Origin: Altericroceibacterium endophyticum
GTDB taxonomy: Bacteria; Pseudomonadota; Alphaproteobacteria; Sphingomonadales; Sphingomonadaceae
DNA: 64,000 nucleotides
Direction of reading: 5' to 3'
Assembly (NCBI RefSeq): GCF_009827595.1
Contig: NZ_WTYT01000004.1
Coordinates: 133,317 to 197,316 of the forward strand
Shown here one piece after another: positions 16,954-25,831 of this stretch. The position numbers were made by a program, and so were the translations under genes. Within the stretch, counting starts at the first letter, position 1, and the number at the start of each line of letters is the position of its first letter. The notes under the pieces were generated by a model. That model worked only from the letters and a program-made list of their open reading frames with translations. It did no database searches and was not told the DNA's origin.

Positions 16954-18839
16954 ATGGCAGCCCCCTGTTTTATTGAGGCTTTGGCCACTTCATCAGCTGT
17001 ATGTTTGGACAGGCCGTGCTCGGTCTTCTCCCAGTAAAACGGCCGGGTGACCAGCTGCCAGGCGCCCTTCCATGCGGCGACCGACATCAGCATCCAGTAC
17101 CAGATCACCGTCAGGCTGAAGGGTGTCAGCTGCAACCAATTGCGGCGAAACGGTGCGAGCATCGTCAGGAAGATAAACATACCGTTGCCGGCGAGCAGGT
17201 TGAACAGGGAAATATAGAGCAGAATCGGCGGAAAGAATAAATCGAAGATCCCTGTCTGGCTGACGAACCAGATCGCGAAAATCCCCCAGAAAATGGGGTT
17301 AAGCAATCCGGACATCATCGTCCCACCGATGAAGAACACGAACCCGAGCACGCCGGTAAAGCCGATCGTGCGATAGAGGTGCAATGGTCGGCGACTATGC
17401 ACCAGAAAGGTCTGCATATAGCCCTTGATCCAGCGGGAACGCTGCCGGATCCAGTTGGACTGGGAGACATTCGCCTCCTCAAAGGTCGTGGAATCGACGA
17501 GCCGGACTTCATACCCCTTTTGCGTCATGCGGATGCCCAGATCGGCATCTTCCGTCACATTGAAGGGGTCCCACGCGTTCAGCTCACGCAGAACGTCCAT
17601 CCGGAAATGGTTGGACGTTCCGCCCAGCGGAATCGGTACTTTCAGTCGTTCCAGCCCCGGCAGCATCAGATCAAACCACAGGGAATAATCGAGCGTGAAC
17701 AGGCGCGTGAGCCAGTTTTCATCACGGTTGTAATAATTCAGTCGGCATTGAACGCAGGCGACATTTTCCGCTGACCGGTTGAAGGCCGCCACCACCTTGC
17801 GAAGCTGATCTGGCTCTGGCTTATCCTCCGCATCAAAGATGACGAGATAGTCGCCGCGCGCAAATCGAAAGGCGTAATTGCATGCTTTCGGTTTCGTCTG
17901 CGGCTGTGACGGCGGCACGCGGATAATCTCGAAAACTTCCTCCAGACCGAGAGCGACCGCGGCGTCGATGGTTTCATGATCCCCCTCTTCCAGAACGATC
18001 TTAATATCGAGTTTGGCGGTCGGATAATCGAGACTGCGCAGGGCATTGGCCAGAATTGGCAACACGTCCGGCTCCCGGAACATCGGCACCAGAACGGTGT
18101 ATATGGGCAGATCTTCATCGCGCAGCATCCGCGCCGCAGCGTCCAGCTCACGCGCCCGATTGTCCTGTTGCAGCCCCCCTGCCCAGACCAATACGCCCTT
18201 GAAGACAAAGTTACCGAGATAGAACACCGACATTATGATGTTGAGCAATATCAGGGTTGGAACGGGCGCGGCGATAAGGGCCAGCGCGGCCAGAGTAACA
18301 ACCAGCCATGCGGTGACGATCTGCCATGGCATGAATACAGTTTGCGCAGACATGACCGGGTCGCGTTCTGCCAGATCAAACACCGCGCCGTGCGAATATC
18401 GGGCTGAGAACACGGTCTGAACCGCTGCCTGAATATCCCCTTTGCGGGTTATGACCATGTCAAAATCCGCGCCCCATCTGGACCGGCAAAAGACGATGGC
18501 TTCCGGTCCGGGGCGCGCGGTGGCAACCACCATCCGGCCGTTAACGCGCCGCCATGGGATCGTCAGCTGCTCCATATAGGCGCTGACTTCAGCTTCCTGC
18601 AGCAATTCAGGATCAGCAGGCTGCTCACCCAGACGCACATATTCAAGGTTAAAACGGTCAGCCAGCAATTGGAAATAGGTGTCAGCGTCGAACCATGACC
18701 GTGCCAGCATGACATCGGGCAGATTGGTCCCCCAACGCTCCGCCAGCAATTCCGCCTCGTTGAGCTGTTCTGCTGTCAGAAGCCCCTGATCAGCGAGGAA
18801 GTCCCCGGTCCAACTATCGGCTGCGGTAAGTTCTGCCAC
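16950..18839 (-). CDS. NfrB-like family 2 glycosyltransferase with N-terminal GspE/MshEN-like domain
   Basis: 629 residues. Residues about 1-160 form a soluble domain resembling the type II secretion ATPase N-terminal (GspE_N/MshEN) fold (FLADQGLLTAEQLNEAELLAE, split reading). Two transmembrane helices follow (VTAWLVVTLAALALIAAPV region), then a processive GT2 domain with VIFDAEDKPEPDQ (DxD), TEDADLGIRMTQKG (TED) and RQRSRWIKGYMQT (Q/RxxRW), and four more C-terminal helices. NfrB has the same two domains but with MshEN at the C terminus. The RLG c-di-GMP residues of MshEN are not clearly kept. The substrate sugar is unknown. Confidence 0.85.
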   Translation of the reverse strand: MAELTAADSWTGDFLADQGLLTAEQLNEAELLAERWGTNLPDVMLARSWFDADTYFQLLADRFNLEYVRLGEQPADPELLQEAEVSAYMEQLTIPWRRVNGRMVVATARPGPEAIVFCRSRWGADFDMVITRKGDIQAAVQTVFSARYSHGAVFDLAERDPVMSAQTVFMPWQIVTAWLVVTLAALALIAAPVPTLILLNIIMSVFYLGNFVFKGVLVWAGGLQQDNRARELDAAARMLRDEDLPIYTVLVPMFREPDVLPILANALRSLDYPTAKLDIKIVLEEGDHETIDAAVALGLEEVFEIIRVPPSQPQTKPKACNYAFRFARGDYLVIFDAEDKPEPDQLRKVVAAFNRSAENVACVQCRLNYYNRDENWLTRLFTLDYSLWFDLMLPGLERLKVPIPLGGTSNHFRMDVLRELNAWDPFNVTEDADLGIRMTQKGYEVRLVDSTTFEEANVSQSNWIRQRSRWIKGYMQTFLVHSRRPLHLYRTIGFTGVLGFVFFIGGTMMSGLLNPIFWGIFAIWFVSQTGIFDLFFPPILLYISLFNLLAGNGMFIFLTMLAPFRRNWLQLTPFSLTVIWYWMLMSVAAWKGAWQLVTRPFYWEKTEHGLSKHTADEVAKASIKQGAAI

Positions 18840-18848
18840 GCCCGATGC

Positions 18849-20738
18849 TCACTCATCTTTCGGGCGGCGGCTGCGGCGCAGAAGATAGACGAAACCAGCA
18901 CTCAGGATCAGCCAGCCCAGACCGATAAGCCAGACACGATACCGCTCCAGCAACTCACTGATCTGCACCTGATCAGGATAGCGGATATCCACCAGCCGGT
19001 CCCGCGTGGTGGAATAGGCCATCATTATCTCATGCTCATCAGCAAGAGCAACATTGCCAAGGCCGAGCGTTTCCGCGTCCTGATCCATGTTCAGCGAAGC
19101 AAAGTTCGCACCGGGACGAATCCACAAGACGGACCGATCCCCATCATTCAGCAATTGTATGGCCGTCGCAGCGCCGATGGGCCCCGCGATGAGGCTTGGT
19201 CCATCCTCACCATATGAAAATTCCACCTCTCCGCGATCGAACCGCAGCGCAGGGCTGGTCCCGGCGGGCACCTTGCCCGAAACCAGAACATAGGGGCCGG
19301 TGGCAGGAACCTTACCGAAGCTGACTTCGAGCGGTGTGTTCACGTTCAGCAACGGCCCCAACAGCTCGGACGTCGCCGGGATATCGGCCGCAGAATCCAG
19401 CACCAGCGAAACGCCCCCGGCGAAAAGCGGGGCCAGCTCCGCAAAATCATCAGGAACGGATTGCGGCTTGAAGGAGAAGTGGCTCGAAGGCAGCAATTGC
19501 GCAGGGTACCCCTGGGGCGCATAGGCACAGTCACCACCACGGATCTGCCTGATCACGGACACTTTCAGATCGTTGGCGGAGGTCGTCAAACCATCCGGAA
19601 TATCGAGGGTGAGGCGCATGCGTTTGTCGGTTTGCGCAGCCGCGCTGCCCAGCAAAAGCCCATTCAACGTCACCGAAATGACCGGCGCAGTGTCGCTCCC
19701 GTCATCAGCGACGAGTATATCCACCGCAATTTTTGACGGGGTCTGCCCAGCCGGCACCTGATTAAGCGGCAGAGTAATTTGCCAGTCGGCCGTGTCAGAA
19801 AAGGTCTGTGATGAAACGTCACCGCCCAAATCTGCAAAGGTCAGCGTTTCGTCGCCCCCCTCGGTGCGGCGCAGAAATTTGCCTATATTGGCCTGTCCAT
19901 TAAACACCGTATGCCATTCATTCGTGATCAGGCGCGCGGCATCTTGCGGCGATGCCCCTCCCAGCGAAATTTCGGGCCAAGGTCCACTATCGCTGATCGA
20001 CACGCCCGGTTCGGTAGACGATGTCAGACGAAAAACGCTGCGGCGCCAGCCTTGCTCCTGCGGCGGCGGCGCAGAGCCCACAAAAATGCGGGCATCGGAA
20101 TTATTTGCGGCGAGCAGAATGGCCGCCGCGGCTTGGTCTTCAGTCGGGTCCGCAGGCAAGATGATGTCACTCGCCATCGGCATAGCCGAGGCAAGGTTTC
20201 TCAGCGTTTGAACCGCGCTTCTGGCGATATTCAGCGACAGACCGGCCGTCGGTGAGATCTGAAGATAGGCGCCGGCAATCCGCTGATCGATACAGCGGTC
20301 TTCTGTCAGTGCCCCATTATAGCGAATAGTAACCGGGACAAATCCCTGCACTATTGCACTTTGATCAATAGGAACTTCCAGAATTCCCGTCTCTTCATCA
20401 CCATTTAGCGACCGGGTCAGGACCGGCTCCCCCGCCACGTCGATCTGAATACTGCGCCGACTGTCAAAGGCCGATGCGGCGACAAAGGGCAGCCGAAGTG
20501 ACAAGCTACGCACCGCATCGGGCTCAGGCACGGGAAAATACAGCTCGCGCACGCCGGAAAAGCCATCCATTTTCAGACCGTTTCCAAAGCCAAGTTGGTC
20601 GAGCGTGATCGTTCTGCTGAGGGTCCTGTCGTCAACAAAGGAGGATTGGGGAGCATCCTGCGGGATTGCTGTTTGCGGCAGGCCAACAAAAGCAAGCGCT
20701 GCACATGATAGCGACGCCCTCAGCCATCCGGCTGTCAT
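18849..20738 (-). CDS. BcsB-like periplasmic protein (cellulose synthase regulatory subunit family)
   Basis: 629 residues. Signal peptide, two large beta-sandwich repeats, and a single C-terminal transmembrane anchor (WLIGLGWLILSAGFVYLL) with a basic cytoplasmic tail RRSRRPKDE, the BcsB layout. EDRCIDQRIAGAYLQISP matches the Cys-containing carbohydrate-binding segment of BcsB (DRCxDQRxxGxYLxI). The family guides nascent beta-glucan through the periplasm and activates the synthase. No bcsA, bcsZ or bcsC is nearby; the synthase partner here must be the NfrB-like transferase. It overlaps the HPt gene by 4 bp. Confidence 0.83.
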   Translation of the reverse strand: MTAGWLRASLSCAALAFVGLPQTAIPQDAPQSSFVDDRTLSRTITLDQLGFGNGLKMDGFSGVRELYFPVPEPDAVRSLSLRLPFVAASAFDSRRSIQIDVAGEPVLTRSLNGDEETGILEVPIDQSAIVQGFVPVTIRYNGALTEDRCIDQRIAGAYLQISPTAGLSLNIARSAVQTLRNLASAMPMASDIILPADPTEDQAAAAILLAANNSDARIFVGSAPPPQEQGWRRSVFRLTSSTEPGVSISDSGPWPEISLGGASPQDAARLITNEWHTVFNGQANIGKFLRRTEGGDETLTFADLGGDVSSQTFSDTADWQITLPLNQVPAGQTPSKIAVDILVADDGSDTAPVISVTLNGLLLGSAAAQTDKRMRLTLDIPDGLTTSANDLKVSVIRQIRGGDCAYAPQGYPAQLLPSSHFSFKPQSVPDDFAELAPLFAGGVSLVLDSAADIPATSELLGPLLNVNTPLEVSFGKVPATGPYVLVSGKVPAGTSPALRFDRGEVEFSYGEDGPSLIAGPIGAATAIQLLNDGDRSVLWIRPGANFASLNMDQDAETLGLGNVALADEHEIMMAYSTTRDRLVDIRYPDQVQISELLERYRVWLIGLGWLILSAGFVYLLRRSRRPKDE

Positions 20739-21064
20739 GATGCCTCGAGTTCTTTGGTCACACGCTGAAGGCTATCATCCACCTGCTGCAACAGCGCCGA
20801 ACTCATGGCCGCATCGCTGGTGCGCAGGGTCTTCACCTTCCCTTCCGCGTCACTCGCCAGATTTCCAAGCTCTGGATAGCCCAAAGGGGCGGCTGTGCCG
20901 GCCAGATCGTGCAACATCGACTGGACTTCTTTGAGCGGCAGATCAGGCAGGTTGCCGTGCAAGTCACGGCGAACTTCCTCCAACATGGCCCGATGCTTGG
21001 GAAAGCGAGAGGTAAACCGGGCCGCTACCCTGGCAAGTGCAGGTGATACCATTTCCTCAGCCAT
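20735..21064 (-). CDS. Stand-alone HPt (histidine phosphotransfer) domain protein
   Basis: 109 residues, all helical, with the phospho-accepting signature MLHDLAGTAAPLGYPEL (HxLxGxxxxxG). Start ATG 21064 (MAEEMVSP) is chosen because GAGGAG lies about 9 nt upstream; an in-frame ATG at 21106 lacks one. HPt proteins relay phosphate between a hybrid histidine kinase and a response regulator. It is the first gene of the polysaccharide operon, and the REC protein four genes downstream is its obvious partner. No kinase is encoded in the window. Confidence 0.82.
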   Translation of the reverse strand: MAEEMVSPALARVAARFTSRFPKHRAMLEEVRRDLHGNLPDLPLKEVQSMLHDLAGTAAPLGYPELGNLASDAEGKVKTLRTSDAAMSSALLQQVDDSLQRVTKELEAS

Positions 21065-21221
21065 CTCTGAGCTCCTCAAAACCTGATTATGTATAAGTAG
21101 TTTCACTTATACATTGCCAAGGCTTGCCTAAGAAGCGGTTAACAATATTACCATTTGGCAGAGATTTTAGGGAGAAGCGCCTTTGCCTGCGCAGATCTAT
21201 CAGAGCAGACAATGTGCCTGC

Positions 21222-22730
21222 TCAATTCACTGCGAGAACTACTGATAGAATGAGAACCGAAATCGCGATCATCGCTCCTGCCTGACGGATCGAGGCAGCC
21301 ATCTGGCTGTGCAGCACGCTTGTTTGCGGCGGGGCTTCGTTTTGCCGTTCCAGCCAGTGCGACACCATGCGCAGCGTATGCGGCAATTCTTCGGCTATAC
21401 GGGAAAGTTCGAGCAGCAATGCCTCCTGCCGGCCCGCCCCGGTCAGCCGTTCCAGCCTGTTTGCCAACAAACGGCCCTTCATTCCCTGCAGCGCAGCAGA
21501 AAGATCGAAATCCGGCTCGATCCGGCTGAGCACGCCATCCATCGTCACCATCGCTTTGAAAATCAGCAGCAGATCCGGTGGTAATGTCAGGCCTTCCTTG
21601 CGTAGCAGAGGGAAGAAGTCCTCCATCATCGCGCTTAGAACCAGCGCACCGGAACCATGGCGCGCCACGAGTTTTTCTGACGCCTTCAGGAGCACGGCCC
21701 GGGAAACCTGGCTGTCCTCCGACCATAGGCCCAGCATGTCGGCCACACCTTGCGGGTTGGAATTGCGCAGCGAGAGCAGAAAGGTAAGAAATTCGTGCTG
21801 TCGCCGCGGCCCAAGCTGGCCCATAGACCCCAGATCCAGCAATGCCAGTCGATCGCCAGGCAGGCATAGCAAATTGCCGGGATGCGGATCACCATGAAAA
21901 CGGCCGTTGACCAGTACCATTTCCAGCACCAGTTCTGCGCCAAGATCTGCAATGCGCGAAGGGTCGATACCGGCACTGCGCAATTCTGCGGGTTCACGGG
22001 GCGGCACGCCTTCGATAAAATCCATCACCAGCAGTTTGGCGCTTGAATAATCCCAGTGGATCGCGGGCACCACGACGCGCTGCTCATCGGCCAGATCGCT
22101 GCGCAAAGCATCGGCATTTCGCCCTTCCCGCGTAAAATCCAGTTCCTCAAGAATGTCTTCAGCCAATTGTGTCACCAGCTTATGCGGCCTGATGCGGCGC
22201 GCCTCCGCGCTGCTTTTTTCGGCCAATGCTGCAAATTGGCGGATCAGCCGCAAATCGCTTTCCATCCTGCGGCGGATGCCGGGCCGGCGGATCTTGATTG
22301 CGACTTCGGTGCCATCTTCCAACGTTCCGCGATGCACCTGCGCGATGGAAGCGGCGGCGAGCGGCGCCTCGTCAAAATGCGCAAAGATATTTTCCGGCGC
22401 ATCGCCCAGTGCTTCTTCCACCTGACCCCGCAAATCAGCGAAGGGGAGCATCGGCGCGGAGCTTTGCAGCTTTTCCAGTTCAGCCGTCCATTCTTCGCCG
22501 AGCAGATCACGGCGGGTGGCTAGGATCTGCCCCAGCTTGACGAAGGTCGGCCCCAATTCCTCGAGCGCCTGACGCACGCGGCGCGGCATATCATTGCCCG
22601 GTTCCTCCGCTTCGCTATCCGCTATGCCAAAGCGCGCCAGCAGTGAGGTCAGGCCGAAACGGGTGGCGATCAGTGCAATCTCGCCCAGTCTTTCACGATC
22701 ACGCGCGGCAACGATTATGCTTTTGAGCAT
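21222..22730 (-). CDS. ABC1/UbiB (AarF) family atypical kinase
   Basis: 502 residues. Family motifs in order: KxGQ (FVKLGQILATRRDLL), the Ala-rich loop (AAASIAQVHRGTL), VAIKIRRPG (ATP-site Lys), FHGDPHPGNLL (catalytic loop) and LALLDLG (the DFG equivalent). A C-terminal hydrophobic helix (AMIAISVLILSVVLAVN) would anchor it to the inner membrane. UbiB members support ubiquinone synthesis or lipid handling; this could be ubiB or a paralogue, so no symbol is given. ATG 22730 has AAGGAG upstream and replaces a longer reading from 22955 that would overlap the divergent gene. Confidence 0.9.
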   Translation of the reverse strand: MLKSIIVAARDRERLGEIALIATRFGLTSLLARFGIADSEAEEPGNDMPRRVRQALEELGPTFVKLGQILATRRDLLGEEWTAELEKLQSSAPMLPFADLRGQVEEALGDAPENIFAHFDEAPLAAASIAQVHRGTLEDGTEVAIKIRRPGIRRRMESDLRLIRQFAALAEKSSAEARRIRPHKLVTQLAEDILEELDFTREGRNADALRSDLADEQRVVVPAIHWDYSSAKLLVMDFIEGVPPREPAELRSAGIDPSRIADLGAELVLEMVLVNGRFHGDPHPGNLLCLPGDRLALLDLGSMGQLGPRRQHEFLTFLLSLRNSNPQGVADMLGLWSEDSQVSRAVLLKASEKLVARHGSGALVLSAMMEDFFPLLRKEGLTLPPDLLLIFKAMVTMDGVLSRIEPDFDLSAALQGMKGRLLANRLERLTGAGRQEALLLELSRIAEELPHTLRMVSHWLERQNEAPPQTSVLHSQMAASIRQAGAMIAISVLILSVVLAVN

Positions 22731-22799
22731 CCAGAACTCCTTATCAAACGGAACCGAGCGGACATGTGCCCGGTTCCCTGATGACCGGAGGAGATTGCA

Positions 22800-23357
22800 A
22801 TGACGCAGGCGCAGCAGAACCAGGAATGGCTCGAACGGGCTGAAAGGGCAGGCAGCACCCAGGCGGAAGCATACGCCAGATTTGCCGCCCTTGCCCCGAT
22901 AGCTATCCCGGACATGTTCGGCATCTGGCGTGGGGGCGGTCTGCCAACCGGGCACCGGCTGGATGGTTTGCTGGAAACCTATGGCTGGTTCGGCAAGGCC
23001 TTCTTCAGTGAAGAGCGCGTCTTCCCGTTATTGTTTGGCGAAGACCACAAGCTAACCCGCGTGAACCCGCGCTGGTTACCGCTGGGCCTCACCGAAAAAT
23101 GGGATTTCCGGAAGAACCCGCTCCCCCGCACTGCCGTCCGGCAAGCGATGCGATTGCTGGATAGCAAGGAGCCGACCGCGCGTCTCGCACGGGTCGATTG
23201 GCTGGGAATAGGGAGCACCGCCATGATTTACGACCGGCTCCCCATCATTGATCATTTCCGTCAGGTCACACCAAATCTGCTGATGGGCCTGATGGACCTG
23301 CGTGGGCAACCGCCTTTTTTCTTCACCTTGCGCAGGACACAGCTTACGCGCATTTGA
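22800..23357 (+). CDS. GXWXG / DUF4334 domain protein
   Basis: 185 residues, soluble. The N-terminal GXWXG signature (FGIWRGGGLPTGH) lies near residue 40, and the C-terminal DUF4334 part reads AMIYDRLPIIDHFRQ then MGLMDLRGQPPFFFTL. These two domains occur together in uncharacterised proteins. The ATG has a strong GGAGGAG ribosome binding site about 8 nt upstream. It is divergent from the ABC1 kinase gene (69-bp gap) and only a few bases upstream of the ThpR-like gene, so the two are probably co-transcribed. Confidence 0.8.
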   Translation: MTQAQQNQEWLERAERAGSTQAEAYARFAALAPIAIPDMFGIWRGGGLPTGHRLDGLLETYGWFGKAFFSEERVFPLLFGEDHKLTRVNPRWLPLGLTEKWDFRKNPLPRTAVRQAMRLLDSKEPTARLARVDWLGIGSTAMIYDRLPIIDHFRQVTPNLLMGLMDLRGQPPFFFTLRRTQLTRI

Positions 23358-23362
23358 CTGCC

Positions 23363-23908
23363 ATGACAGAAAATCAACGCCTGTTTGTCGGGATCACCCC
23401 GCCCCCTGTGATAAGAGCCAATCTGACAGGACGGATGAAGGGCGTCACCAATGCTCGCTGGCAAAATGATGCGCAGCTGCATCTGACATTACGCTTTCTG
23501 GGCGACATGGATCTGGAAGCGCGAATGATGCTGGAGCGGCAACTTGCCGGCATCAAGGCCAAACCCTTTTCGCTACGGCTCGAAGGTGCGGGCCAATTCA
23601 CCCATGGTGGCCGCCCCCACGCCTTGTTCGCCGGGATCGGACCGTCGCTCGGCCTCGCTTTGCTGCAGGAGGCCACGGAAAGGTCGGCGCAATCGGCAGG
23701 TCTGGAGCCGGAAGCACGGCCCTATCGCCCGCATATCACGCTTGCCCGCCTCAACACATCCAGCGGCCCGACCGACCATTTCATCAGCAGCAATGGCGGC
23801 CTTTCCAGCGCGCCGTTTCGCGTCACTCAGTTTACGCTCTATGAAAGCCGGCTAACTCCAGAAGGATCGATCTATAAGCCCTTGAGGCACTTCCCGCTGA
23901 GGGGATAA
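23363..23908 (+). CDS. thpR: RNA 2',3'-cyclic phosphodiesterase / 2'-5' RNA ligase family protein
   Basis: 181 residues of the 2H phosphoesterase superfamily. Both catalytic HxTx motifs are present: LHLTLRFLGD near residue 40 and PHITLARLN near residue 130. Family enzymes hydrolyse RNA 2',3'-cyclic phosphate ends or reversibly join 2'-5' tRNA halves. ATG 23363 (MTENQRLFVG) is chosen; a TTG three codons upstream at 23354 would overlap the upstream stop and is an alternative. The protein is soluble and cytosolic. Confidence 0.88.
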   Translation: MTENQRLFVGITPPPVIRANLTGRMKGVTNARWQNDAQLHLTLRFLGDMDLEARMMLERQLAGIKAKPFSLRLEGAGQFTHGGRPHALFAGIGPSLGLALLQEATERSAQSAGLEPEARPYRPHITLARLNTSSGPTDHFISSNGGLSSAPFRVTQFTLYESRLTPEGSIYKPLRHFPLRG

Positions 23909-24104
23909 ATCCTCCCCGATCTGGCATATTATGCGGCCCGATCCACCAGACCGCCGTATGAAAAAAGGAAGAGCGAGAGATCGGAATCGCTGCAAAAAAT
24001 TCCATGACGCAGTGGCTGCGCTCCCGACATTACGGCCCGGAACTTTTCTGCTATGAAACCGCTTTCCGGATCAGAGTGATTTTCGAAACTTTAGGGGGCA
24101 ATGC

Positions 24105-24710
24105 ATGACTGACAATGACCATCAGGATCGGCCTGATCTGTTATTCCTTCGCGGTATCGGCGGGCATAATTGGGGTTGGTTTGCCCTCCGCGGTGCTTTG
24201 GGTATCCTGCTCGGGATTGCTGCCTTGGCAGCGCCGGGTTTCACGCTATTTGTCTTTGCCTTGATTTTCGCGGCCTTCGCCTTTGTGGATGGGGTCGCGA
24301 TGCTGGTTGCCGGTGCGCGTCGACCGCATACGGAGAGCGGCCGCTGGTGGGCGCTGATCCTCTCGGGCATAGCCGGGGTCGCCATCGGGACGCTTTTTCT
24401 CATCTTCCCGCTTGCCTCCACTTACGCTTATGCGGCGCTCACCGTCATGCTGATTGTCGCCTGGGCTCTGGTCACGGGCGCGTTTCAAATCATCGCCGGT
24501 ATCAAATTGCGGCATGAGATCGAGGGCGAATGGCTGATGATCCTGTCAGGAGCAATTGGCCTGCTGTTCGGCCTCGCGCTCTGGTGGCTGGCCATTGCCA
24601 GCCCGGATGTCACCATCCTTTCGGTTGCCTGGCTGATCGCCTTCTATGCCTTTGCCAGCGGTACTGCGCTGCTGGTGCTGGCCTTCCGTCTGCGCCGCGC
24701 CAGAAATTGA
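24105..24710 (+). CDS. HdeD-like (DUF308) membrane protein
   Basis: 201 residues with six transmembrane helices arranged as three DUF308 hairpins (FALRGALGILLGIAALAAPG, ALILSGIAGVAIGTLFLIFP and ILSGAIGLLFGLALWWLAI). The repeated LxGxxGxxxGxxxL-P pattern is typical of HdeD-family acid-resistance proteins, whose mechanism is unknown. AGGGGG lies 8 nt before the ATG. A strong terminator follows at 24733. Confidence 0.85.
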   Translation: MTDNDHQDRPDLLFLRGIGGHNWGWFALRGALGILLGIAALAAPGFTLFVFALIFAAFAFVDGVAMLVAGARRPHTESGRWWALILSGIAGVAIGTLFLIFPLASTYAYAALTVMLIVAWALVTGAFQIIAGIKLRHEIEGEWLMILSGAIGLLFGLALWWLAIASPDVTILSVAWLIAFYAFASGTALLVLAFRLRRARN

Positions 24711-24732
24711 GCCAGCCGCGCAGCTGAAACGA

Positions 24733-24771
24733 AAAAGGGGCAGCTCTGAATTGAGCCGCCCCTTTTCTTTT
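24733..24771. terminator. Bidirectional rho-independent terminator
   Basis: AAAAGGGGC (24733-24741) pairs with GCCCCTTTT (24758-24766), with an inner GCTC/GAGC stem around the loop TGAATT. A T-rich tail on the plus strand and an A-run before the stem let it end both the HdeD-like gene and the convergent lipoprotein gene. Confidence 0.9.
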
Positions 24772-24787
24772 TCCTTCGGTGATCGCG

Positions 24788-25816
24788 TTATTTTTTGAAG
24801 CCCATAGCGATGCCGGTCACATCCAGATCAGACGTATCGATATAGAAACTGAAGGCAGTTTCCTGCGCTTCCGGCCCAAAGAACGCGCCATAAAACTCGC
24901 CGCCTGCGGCAAATGTACCGCCATATTGCGCGCCCGAGGTGATTTCACCTGAACCGGAAAACTCGCCAAAGTCCCGGCTTTCCTCAGCCACATGGTCATA
25001 ACCGATCAGGTGCAGCATGGTGGAGATGTCTCCGCTGCCGAAATCGACGCTGAGTTCGCCTGTGCTGTCCCCGTTCAAAAAGTCATAGGCCGCGCCAACT
25101 ATTCCGGCAGACGCATCAAAACCATTGGCACCTATCGCCCCGTCAAGACTGTACGTGGCCGTGCCGGATGTTGGCATGGTTTCCGTCTGCAGTCCCCAGA
25201 CCTGCCATTCCACTTCATTGGAATTGTCGCTGGAATCATTCACATTCCACAAGGAGACGGTCATGTAAGAAAAGCTGAGATCGCCATAATCACCCGGTGG
25301 GACCATGGCGATGGTATGCGTTATCGTGCCATCTTCCACCACATAGGCAGTGCCGCCACCGGTAGATCCGAAAATGCCGCCTTCACCCTCCAGCTGGCCA
25401 TCCTCATCAATATCATCAGGCGTCACGGTGACAGACAGGCCATCACTCCGCGTATAGGTGTAGCTGTCGGCCCCCGCGTCGTAATCAATAGTGGTCCCCT
25501 CACCGAAAGGTTCAGCATATTGATCGCCATACAGTGTCGAGGGCGGGCGCACGGCGAAGGAAGATGTCGCTGTTTCAAACGCCCTATCGGACGTCACGCC
25601 AAGCGCGGCCGCTACGGAATCGCTCGAACCGGGAGTGGGGGTGGGAGAAGGTGACGGTGAAGGTGACGGGGTGCCACCCCCTCCCATAGCGGGCGGCGGC
25701 GCCGAATTGACACCGTCGTCCCCACAAGCGGCGAGTCCACAGGACAAGGCAACCAGCGAGATGGCTGTGAAGGCCGGTTTAAAGGCAGGCTTGAACAAGG
25801 GTACATGCAAGATCAT
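24788..25816 (-). CDS. TbpB-like surface lipoprotein (putative Slam substrate)
   Basis: 342 residues. Lipoprotein signal peptide with lipobox SCGLAAC, a Gly- and Pro/Ser-rich tether (PSPSPSPSPTPTPG), then a soluble domain ending in the TbpB-type eight-stranded barrel: FGEFSGSGEI, YGGTFAAGGEFYGAFFGPEA, FSFYIDTSD. The GxFxGxxFGPxAxE pattern is characteristic of transferrin-binding-protein-like lipoproteins, which take up or carry iron, haem or other host or environmental ligands. The ligand is unknown. It lies 15 bp downstream of the Slam-like gene on the same strand, the usual translocator-substrate pairing. Confidence 0.84.
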   Translation of the reverse strand: MILHVPLFKPAFKPAFTAISLVALSCGLAACGDDGVNSAPPPAMGGGGTPSPSPSPSPTPTPGSSDSVAAALGVTSDRAFETATSSFAVRPPSTLYGDQYAEPFGEGTTIDYDAGADSYTYTRSDGLSVTVTPDDIDEDGQLEGEGGIFGSTGGGTAYVVEDGTITHTIAMVPPGDYGDLSFSYMTVSLWNVNDSSDNSNEVEWQVWGLQTETMPTSGTATYSLDGAIGANGFDASAGIVGAAYDFLNGDSTGELSVDFGSGDISTMLHLIGYDHVAEESRDFGEFSGSGEITSGAQYGGTFAAGGEFYGAFFGPEAQETAFSFYIDTSDLDVTGIAMGFKK

Positions 25817-25831
25817 CGGAAATCCCTCCTG

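Noticed and set aside
18849-20738. Operon as a standard cellulose (bcs) locus
   Set aside because: Only a BcsB-like gene is present. There is no BcsA with PilZ, no BcsZ cellulase and no BcsC TPR porin, and the transferase resembles NfrB instead.
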